From Acidobacteriota bacterium (lineage in GTDB: Bacteria; Acidobacteriota; Holophagae; Thermotomaculales; Thermotomaculaceae), in NCBI GenBank assembly GCA_027038695.1, contig JALWHA010000055.1, positions 1-5,254 on the forward strand: a DNA stretch of 5,254 nucleotides, read 5' to 3'. The notes under the pieces are model-generated. The model saw only the letters and a program-made list of their open reading frames with translations. It did no database searches and had not been told where the DNA came from. The stretch's first letter is position 1; each line of letters begins with the position of its first letter. Position numbers and translations under genes: made by a program. Below are positions 1-5,254 of the stretch, piece by piece.

Positions 1-1533
1 TTCAAGAAGCATATCAAAAGATTGCTCAATAGAATCTTTTAATTCCTTTATCTTTCTGTTTTGTTCTTCTATAGCAGACAGAATAAAATTAAATTTTTCT
101 TTTTCTTTTTCAAAGTTTATTTGTTCTTTTAGCAGTTTATCCACACCTTTTTCTTTGAATATTTTTATTTTCTCTCTTAAAGTAATGAGTTCATTTTCTA
201 TGTCTTCAACTTTTACTTTTGCTGCCTCCAATTTATTTACTTCTTTACTAATCTCTTTAATTCTATTTTTCAACTCTTTTTCGTCTGATTTTAGGTTAAA
301 TAACTTACCTTCAATGAAATTATCAATTAAAGTTAATTGTTGTTCGCTTTCTTCAGCAATTTTTGAAAGATCCTTTTGTCCGAAATATTCAAAATCAAAC
401 AGACCTCTAATATCCTTAATGTTCAATTTATTGCCATTTTCGTCTAATACAGCAGGATAAAAATCTACATAACCTTTTTTAATTGTATAGATAAAACCAT
501 CCCCTGTTCTGAATTTTAGTATAACTTCACCACTATTTCCGAGAGCATGCCTCACAAGGCTATTTTTATATTTTTCATCAGAATTCTCCCGAGGCTCTTT
601 ACCCAATATCCATCGCAATACTTCAATCACAGAGGATTTTCCGCTTCCACGAACTCCAATAAGTGTATTTAAACAGGGATTAAAATTAAAAATTTCATCA
701 TCTATAAATTCTCCATTTCTAATTTCAAGAGAGATTATTCTCGGATGTGTAAATTCAGGAACACTATCTTTAATACGCAATTCGTAATTTAGAAAAGCAA
801 AATTAAGTGCAGAAAAATTAAATGCACCTATTTTTACATATGTTTCTTTATTGCTACTTTTTATATCTTCAATAGATTTAGGATCTGCAAATGAAACATA
901 GGCAGGTTTATATTTTTGCCAGTCGTTTCTGTAAACATTTCTTATTTCATTTTCAAAACTTGTTCTGGAAGAATCATTTATATCCTGTAAAGCCAGAATT
1001 TCTTTTCTAAAATATCCTTTTTTTATCCAATTTCTATAATTTGCCGGTTTTAATTCTTTCAAAAAACCTTTATTATTATTCACATGAGCAAAAATCAAGA
1101 TATAATTCTTTTTTAATTCATTTAAATCATTTAATACACCATCAAGTTTCTTATTTGGATTACCTGTTTGGAGATCAAGTTGCCTGTTTATAAAGTGATT
1201 TATAAAATCATTATTCTCTTTTAAATCATTATCATCAAAAACAACCAGTATATGCATACCTCTTTTGCCTTCGTTTATCTCTAACTCCACACCGGGCAAT
1301 AACCAGATATTATTTTTTTCTGCTTCCTGTTTTAATTGCATATACTCATCGTAATTAAACTTATTGTGATTGGTAATTGCCCCGATTTTTATATCGGCTG
1401 TTGTTAAAGCCCGAATATAATCTTTTACAAAATTGCTTCCATTGTATTTAAACTCTTTATCACTTTTTGTATGGAGATGTAAATCTATTCTTACCCATTT
1501 ATTACCTGATTTAAAAAAATTTTTTCTCGTCAT
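1..1533 (-). CDS. PHP-domain/SMC-like ATPase, TrlF/Ppl-like (partial, 3' end beyond window)
   Basis: This gene reads without a stop for 511 codons from an ATG at 1533 and leaves the window at position 1. An AAGGTGG-type ribosome binding site lies 4 bases upstream of the ATG. The N-terminal ~250 residues look like a PHP phosphoesterase domain: DLHLHT at 17-22, ITNHN at 53-57, GVELE at 81-85, MHILVVFD at 93-100 and FAHV at 148-151. An ATPase head follows, with a Walker A motif GVRGSGKSS at 293-301 and a Q-loop-like EYFGQKDL at 382-389. From about 410 to the edge the protein is a Lys/Glu-rich coiled coil, as in SMC, RecN and Rad50 proteins. Walker B and the signature motif would follow the coiled coil and are not visible. 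The domain order matches NCBI's TrlF family and Ppl, a single-gene antiphage protein. A defence role, by nuclease or phosphatase action on nucleic acid, is inferred. The last PHP motif looks altered (SFADPKSIED, 214-223). The domain call is firm; the function is not. Confidence 0.9.
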   Translation of the reverse strand, partial: MTRKNFFKSGNKWVRIDLHLHTKSDKEFKYNGSNFVKDYIRALTTADIKIGAITNHNKFNYDEYMQLKQEAEKNNIWLLPGVELEINEGKRGMHILVVFDDNDLKENNDFINHFINRQLDLQTGNPNKKLDGVLNDLNELKKNYILIFAHVNNNKGFLKELKPANYRNWIKKGYFRKEILALQDINDSSRTSFENEIRNVYRNDWQKYKPAYVSFADPKSIEDIKSSNKETYVKIGAFNFSALNFAFLNYELRIKDSVPEFTHPRIISLEIRNGEFIDDEIFNFNPCLNTLIGVRGSGKSSVIEVLRWILGKEPRENSDEKYKNSLVRHALGNSGEVILKFRTGDGFIYTIKKGYVDFYPAVLDENGNKLNIKDIRGLFDFEYFGQKDLSKIAEESEQQLTLIDNFIEGKLFNLKSDEKELKNRIKEISKEVNKLEAAKVKVEDIENELITLREKIKIFKEKGVDKLLKEQINFEKEKEKFNFILSAIEEQNRKIKELKDSIEQSFDMLLE

Positions 1534-1535
1534 AT

Positions 1536-1546
1536 TCCCACCTTTT
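1536..1546 (-). promoter_or_regulatory. Ribosome binding site of the PHP-ATPase gene
   Basis: Read on the minus strand, AAAAGGTGGGA precedes the ATG at 1533. It is a one-mismatch version of the AAGGAGG consensus at normal spacing, and it supports this ATG as the start. The PHP motif DLHLHT then falls at residue 17, which is usual for a PHP N-terminus. I could not find a convincing -35/-10 pair further upstream. Confidence 0.65.
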
Positions 1547-1580
1547 CAAACATTGGGCAGTCTAAACTTAATTGAATTGC

Positions 1581-1636
1581 TCCTTTAAAGGAAGGGGTTA
1601 CAATAACCCCCTGCAAAATAAAATCCTTAAAAGGAT
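1581..1636. repeat. Cluster of three inverted repeats upstream of the PHP-ATPase gene
   Basis: Three dyads lie within 56 bases. TCCTTTAAAGGA (1581-1592) is a perfect 12-base palindrome. GGGGTTA and TAACCCC (1594-1600 and 1604-1610) form a perfect 7-base stem around CAA. TCCTTAAAAGGA (1624-1635) differs from the first palindrome at one position and extends to a 6-base stem with a 2-base centre (1623-1636). The cluster lies 48-103 bases upstream of the PHP-ATPase start and just before the transposase remnant. It could be an operator, a transcript hairpin or part of an insertion-sequence end. The symmetry is seen directly; the role is unknown. Confidence 0.5.
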
Positions 1637-1644
1637 GTGCACCA

Positions 1645-2104
1645 ATGGTAAATATAATTATCACCCAATTAGCACAGGAATTCAAGAAAAGTCCCAGAAA
1701 AATAATGCAGGAAGAAAGGGGAAAATATTAAAAGCAACATAAGGAAACAAGAGCTAACGAATACTATAGGAGCTTTCCTAAAACCATTTTAGGAGAGATG
1801 GAATTAAACATACCGGAAACAGGAGACGGAGAGTTAAAAACAGGCATATTGCCAGAGCGAAAAAAGGATTATTTATTCTTAAACTTGTTTCCTGAAAAAA
1901 TAAGAAGTTATTTTTGCACAACAAACTGGCTGGAAAGAAGTTTAAAGGAATTAAAAGATCAGTTACGGATAATTGGTTATATGCAATCAGAGGAATGAAG
2001 CGGATAAGTTTTTATACCTTTACTTCAAAGACAAAGATGACAGGTTAAAAAGCAGAAAGTTAAGGTATTCAGAGATTGTGATTGAGGCTTTAAGAGAACT
2101 TTAA
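1645..2104 (+). pseudogene. Decayed IS256/Mutator-family transposase, catalytic core deleted
   Basis: Three linked pieces resemble an IS256-type transposase. The N-terminal piece begins at the ATG at 1645 (ITQLAQEF, then EERGKY), meets a TAA at 1729-1731 and continues in the same frame as ETRANEYYRSF, GEMELNIPETGDGE and GILPERKK. The protein then jumps near 1860-1890 straight to the C-terminal region (FPEKIRSYFCTTNWLERSLKELK), so the DDE catalytic domain is missing. Intact family members have about 400 residues; about 150 codons remain here. A second lesion follows SEE at 1987-1995: the frame stops at TGA 1996-1998, but the frame starting at GAA 1997 continues for 35 codons (EADKFLYLYFKDKDD, ending EALREL) to TAA 2102-2104. 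It cannot make an active transposase. The family is recognised from the conserved GEMELNIP and TTNWLER regions. I see no clear terminal inverted repeats or target duplication, so the element's ends are unknown. Confidence 0.85.
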
Positions 2105-2106
2105 TA

Positions 2107-2111
2107 GAGGG
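2107..2111 (+). promoter_or_regulatory. Ribosome binding site that decides the start of the small ORF
   Basis: GAGGG lies directly against an ATG at 2112, which is too close for normal initiation, but 6 bases before a second ATG at 2118. The second ATG is therefore the better start. The site begins three bases after the last stop of the transposase remnant. Confidence 0.4.
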
Positions 2112-2117
2112 ATGAAG

Positions 2118-2363
2118 ATGATAATTCTATTACTCACTCATTTAACCCCGATACAAAAACCTGACAATAGCGATTTAGGAGCAACACCGAATACAAGTTT
2201 TAGAGGGATTTTAAAAGAGGTTGTTAAAAAGGTCGGTGAAAAGGTTGCTAATGAAAGCGGGAAAGAATTGGTTAATAAATACTTTGACCCGCTTTTAGAC
2301 GGTACAATTGAAATAATCAATGAGAAGTTTGTAAGTTTATTTAAAAAAGAAGGCGAAAAGTAA
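2118..2363 (+). CDS. Small hypothetical protein (81 aa)
   Basis: I do not recognise this protein. From the ATG at 2118 it has a short hydrophobic start (MIILLLTHL), a polar linker rich in Pro, Asn, Asp and Thr, and from about residue 27 a long, highly charged and probably amphipathic helical region (ILKEVVKKVGEKVANESGKE, then YFDPLLDGTIEIINEKF) ending in a Lys/Glu-rich tail. The hydrophobic start is short for a signal peptide and has no clear cleavage site. It follows the transposase remnant by 13 bases and ends 12 bases before the stop codon of the convergent efflux gene. A ribosome binding site and protein-like composition favour a real gene. It could also be the surviving end of a longer gene damaged by the insertion sequence. 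Confidence 0.5.
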   Translation: MIILLLTHLTPIQKPDNSDLGATPNTSFRGILKEVVKKVGEKVANESGKELVNKYFDPLLDGTIEIINEKFVSLFKKEGEK

Positions 2364-2375
2364 AATTTTATCTGT

Positions 2376-5254
2376 TCAGGTTTCGTTTTCAATTTTTTTT
2401 GCGATTGTTTTTGACAATGGGGTTGCGGTTATTGTTTTAAAGTATTCCCTTGTTGTGTCTAAAAGATAGTAAAAGGTGGGCACAACAAACAATGTTAAAA
2501 ATGTTGAGGTGGTTAATCCGCCTATAACGGTTATTGCGAGGGGAGAGTAAGGGATTCCTACAAGGTTTGCCTTTCCGAATGCAAGGGGGATTAACCCTAT
2601 TATTGTGGTTAATGCTGTCATTAAAACAGGCCTTAACCTGTCCGTGCTTCCCTGAATTATGGCCTCTTTTCTGTCCATTCCCTGTTTTCTCAACCTGTTT
2701 ATATGGTCAATTAGAACAATCCCGTTGTTTACCACAATCCCCACAAGTATTAAAATCCCTGTTGCCGCCATAGGGTTAAATACTGTATCGGTTAAGTAAA
2801 TAAGCCAGTAAGAGCCTATAAAGGCAAGGGGTACGGAGATTATTATGGAAAATGGAAGAATAAATGATTCAAATAATACCCCCATTAAAAGGAGGACAAA
2901 TGTTGCCGCTAAAATTGAGGCGTAGAGGGTTGATTGGTCGTTTTCCTCAACCTCTCTGAACCTTCTCCCCTTGTCCCATGAGTAACCAGGAGGGAGGTTT
3001 AAAGAGTTGGCAATTTTGCTTACTTTTCTGGACAATTCCATAAAATTTGTATCAGCATAGGTGATTTTAACCCCCAAAGTTGTGTTTTTGTTTCTTCTTC
3101 TAATTTGAGGCCATGCCTTTTCCTTTTTAAATGTGGTAAAAGCCTCAACAGGAAGTTGTTTTTCCCCTGCGTGAATTGTTATTGATTTAAGTTTGTTTTC
3201 CGAGTTTTTGTCTTTTTCCATAAATGCAAGCCTGACATCTACCTCTCTTTCTTTTGATATGTATTTGGGAAGAGGGATTTCCCGTAAAAACCAACTTATG
3301 GACGATTCCACCTCAATAGGTAAAACCCCTTTTTTCTGGGCGGTTTCCCTTTTAACCTTTGCTACAATCTGCTGATTTCTCTCGTCAACGTCTATGTCAA
3401 CGTTAACAACCCCTTTGATGTGTTCCACCCTCATTTTGAAATCGTTTGCTATTTGCATTAAAGTGTTCTGGTCTTTTCCGTAAAAGAATACGTTTACCGT
3501 TCCCCCCTTGGAGGAAGTGTAATCCCCCCTGAACCTGAACCTGATTCCCGGTATTTTGGGCAGCATCTTTTTTACATCTTTCATTATATCGGCAACATCT
3601 CTTTTGGCGTCTTTTGAGTCTTTAAGCCATAAAGCAAACTGACACCATGTTAAACTTGCGTAAGAGGTTATTGCTTTTATTTCAAGTTTCTTTTTCTTTT
3701 TCATAAACCTTTTTCTTAGTTTGTTAAAGAATTGGTCTCTCTGTTTCAAGGTGTAGTATTCAGGAAATCGCACCCTTATTCTAACCGAGCGGGGGCCTCC
3801 CTCCATATTTCCGGTTTTTTTCATATGGGTTGCGGGATAGATAGAGGATAGAATAAGTAGGGTTACTATTAAAAATAAATTTCGTTTGTGTTCGAGAGAG
3901 TAAGTGATAAGGTTTTTGTATTTTTCTTTAACCTTTTCAATTAGTTTTGATGTTTTCTTTTCCCCGTTTTTCTTTAAAACCCTTGCGGATGTGAAGGGGA
4001 TAAGAATTAAAGCCACGAATAGAGAAGAGATAAGTGCATAAATTATGCTTATTCCTACATGTTTCATAAAGAGTTTCATCATCTGGTCGCTTCCCATTAG
4101 CATGGCGGGAAGGAAAACAACTATGGTTGTTAAAGTAGCGAGGGTTATGGCAAGCCCTACCTCGTTTGTTCCTTGAATTGACGCCTTTATGGTATTTGCT
4201 CCAAGTGATTTCAGTCTGTCTATGTTTTCGGATACAACTATTGAGTTGTCCACAAGCATTCCTACCGCAAGCATAAGCCCCATAAGGGAGAGAAGGTTAA
4301 GGGAACCTCCCGCAAAGTAAAGCCATACAATAGCCATAAAGAGAGAAAAGGGGATTGATAGTGAAACAACTGTTGTCAGCCTGAACCTTCGTATAAAGAA
4401 AAATACAATAAACATCGCAAGCAGTCCGCCTATAAGCCCTGAATTTTTCAAATCGTTCAATGAGTTTTTTATTGTCTTTCCCTGGTCCCAAAGCAAAAAA
4501 TATTTGTAACCTTTAAATCTTTTATCGGTAGCAAATATCTTTTTTATTGCCTTGTTTATCTTTTTGCATACATCAACGGTATTTGCCCCCGATTCTTTAT
4601 AGAGATCAATTGTTATCCCCTGCCTTCCGTTTATTCTAAAGATTGTTGTTTTTTTGGGTTCTTTATAGGAAACCTTTGCTATATCTTTTATTTTTAAGTT
4701 TTTTATTCCGATGGGTGTGTTTTCTATTTCTTTTATGTTTTCAAACCTGGCATTTACTATGAGGTTGTTCTTTTTCCCCCCCTCAATAACATATCCGCAG
4801 GAGAGGAGGAAGTTGTCTTTCCTGAGTTTGTTAACAAATTGGTAAAGTTTTAAATTGTGTTTTTTGAGTTTTTCTGCGTCTATTTCAATGTAAATCAATC
4901 TTTCGGTTAACCCGTTAAAGTCTATTTTTGCTACCCCGTCTATTCTTTGAAGGTAAGGCTGAAGTACATCGTTTATTAAAAAATAGGTGTCTTTTGAATT
5001 TTTTGGGGGTTGTATCGCAATAGACAAGATTTGAGATGCGTTAGGGTTCCATCTCCTTATATAGATTTTATCAACTTCGTCAGGTAATTGAGGCCTGACC
5101 CTTTCAATCCTGTCTGAAACCTCTTGATATGCAGTTGCCATATCTATGTTTTGGTTAAACTCTATCCAGAAAAAGGCACCTGTGGTGGAACTGTTTGAGT
5201 TTAATGTTTTAATTCCCTGGATTGTGGACAATTCGTCTTCAACCGGAATTGCTA
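2376..5254 (-). CDS. RND-family efflux pump inner-membrane subunit, HAE-1-like (partial, 5' end beyond window)
   Basis: This is a proton-driven inner-membrane transporter of the AcrB type, which exports small molecules with a periplasmic adaptor and an outer-membrane channel. The reading frame is open to the right edge (AIPVEDE precedes LSTIQGIK), so the TTG at 5231 is an internal leucine. About 958 residues are visible of the usual 1020-1060; the first membrane helix and true start are missing. Counting from 5231, a large periplasmic region (1-255) is followed by a helix bundle (~262-418) with GMLVDNSIVVSENI at 324-337, a helix at ~451-468, a second periplasmic region (~470-765) and a C-terminal bundle (~768-925) with VGIVVNNGIVLIDHI at 830-844. 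The VDN and VNN motifs stand where AcrB has the proton-relay residues D407/D408 and K940, so only the first acid is kept. HAE-1-like pumps often show this. The substrate cannot be read from the sequence. Partner genes would lie upstream, to the right. Confidence 0.93.
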   Translation of the reverse strand, partial: AIPVEDELSTIQGIKTLNSNSSTTGAFFWIEFNQNIDMATAYQEVSDRIERVRPQLPDEVDKIYIRRWNPNASQILSIAIQPPKNSKDTYFLINDVLQPYLQRIDGVAKIDFNGLTERLIYIEIDAEKLKKHNLKLYQFVNKLRKDNFLLSCGYVIEGGKKNNLIVNARFENIKEIENTPIGIKNLKIKDIAKVSYKEPKKTTIFRINGRQGITIDLYKESGANTVDVCKKINKAIKKIFATDKRFKGYKYFLLWDQGKTIKNSLNDLKNSGLIGGLLAMFIVFFFIRRFRLTTVVSLSIPFSLFMAIVWLYFAGGSLNLLSLMGLMLAVGMLVDNSIVVSENIDRLKSLGANTIKASIQGTNEVGLAITLATLTTIVVFLPAMLMGSDQMMKLFMKHVGISIIYALISSLFVALILIPFTSARVLKKNGEKKTSKLIEKVKEKYKNLITYSLEHKRNLFLIVTLLILSSIYPATHMKKTGNMEGGPRSVRIRVRFPEYYTLKQRDQFFNKLRKRFMKKKKKLEIKAITSYASLTWCQFALWLKDSKDAKRDVADIMKDVKKMLPKIPGIRFRFRGDYTSSKGGTVNVFFYGKDQNTLMQIANDFKMRVEHIKGVVNVDIDVDERNQQIVAKVKRETAQKKGVLPIEVESSISWFLREIPLPKYISKEREVDVRLAFMEKDKNSENKLKSITIHAGEKQLPVEAFTTFKKEKAWPQIRRRNKNTTLGVKITYADTNFMELSRKVSKIANSLNLPPGYSWDKGRRFREVEENDQSTLYASILAATFVLLLMGVLFESFILPFSIIISVPLAFIGSYWLIYLTDTVFNPMAATGILILVGIVVNNGIVLIDHINRLRKQGMDRKEAIIQGSTDRLRPVLMTALTTIIGLIPLAFGKANLVGIPYSPLAITVIGGLTTSTFLTLFVVPTFYYLLDTTREYFKTITATPLSKTIAKKIENET

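Noticed and set aside
155..460. Plus-strand open frame of 101 codons
   Set aside because: It lies antisense within the PHP-ATPase gene. Its Ser/Phe/Leu-rich product is what the reverse complement of a Lys/Glu-rich coiled coil gives, and it has no family features.
1534..1644. Sigma-70-type promoter for the PHP-ATPase gene
   Set aside because: AT-rich hexamers can be picked, but no -35/-10 pair with 16-18 base spacing resembles the consensus well enough to report.
1577..2195. Possible terminal inverted repeats of the insertion sequence (TTGCTCCT at 1577-1584 and its complement near 2179-2186; GGGGTTA at 1594 and TAACCCC near 2144)
   Set aside because: The two short matches are spaced 17 bases apart on one side and 35 on the other, and one pair would lie inside the small ORF. 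They do not form one continuous repeat and are likely chance.
2361..2375. Intrinsic terminator between the convergent genes
   Set aside because: Only an AT-only palindrome is present. There is no GC-containing stem followed by a T-run on either strand.
2138..2392. Minus-strand open frame of 84 codons
   Set aside because: It is antisense to the small plus-strand ORF and overlaps the end of the pump gene in another frame. The plus strand has the better ribosome binding site and more protein-like composition.
2534..4491. Short open frames inside the pump gene (2534-2773 plus, 3193-3375 plus, 4297-4491 minus)
   Set aside because: All lie in other frames of a long, clearly conserved RND gene and show no domain or ribosome binding site of their own.
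5229..5231. TTG as the start codon of the efflux gene
   Set aside because: The same frame continues upstream to the window edge as AIPVEDE, which fits the RND family at this point, and the first membrane helix would be missing if translation began here.
1..5254. CRISPR array, tRNA, rRNA or riboswitch
   Set aside because: I saw no regularly spaced direct repeats, tRNA cloverleaf, rRNA segments or recognisable riboswitch core by eye on either strand.

Overview
The window holds two genes that run off its edges, with a short accessory-looking stretch between them. The DNA is AT-rich, and the left gene is visibly richer in A and T than the right one. The RND-type transporter points to a diderm (Gram-negative type) bacterium. 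AT-rich, Lys/Asn/Ile-rich proteins and an IS256-type element fit many lineages, so I do not name a genus.

Layout: (1) Positions 1-1533, minus strand: the N-terminal 511 residues of a large protein with a PHP metal-dependent phosphoesterase domain followed by an SMC/RecN-like ATPase head and the start of a coiled coil. This is the architecture of the TrlF family and of the Ppl-type antiphage proteins; the C-terminal part lies beyond position 1. (2) Positions 1534-1644: an intergenic stretch with a ribosome binding site for the first gene and three closely packed inverted repeats. (3) Positions 1645-2104, plus strand: a decayed IS256/Mutator-type transposase that keeps its N- and C-terminal ends, has lost the whole catalytic core, and carries one nonsense codon and one frameshift. 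(4) Positions 2118-2363, plus strand: a small ORF of unknown function with a good ribosome binding site. (5) Positions 2376-5254, minus strand: the inner-membrane pump of an RND (HAE-1-like) efflux system, lacking only its first several dozen residues at the right edge.

The pump is the 3' end of a minus-strand unit whose earlier genes (probably a periplasmic adaptor and perhaps an outer-membrane channel) would lie to the right. It converges on the small ORF with 12 bases between the two stop codons. A dead insertion sequence next to a PHP-ATPase gene suggests that positions 1-2363 are accessory DNA placed beside a more conserved efflux operon. The most interesting item is the PHP-SMC gene, whose last PHP metal-binding motif appears altered.
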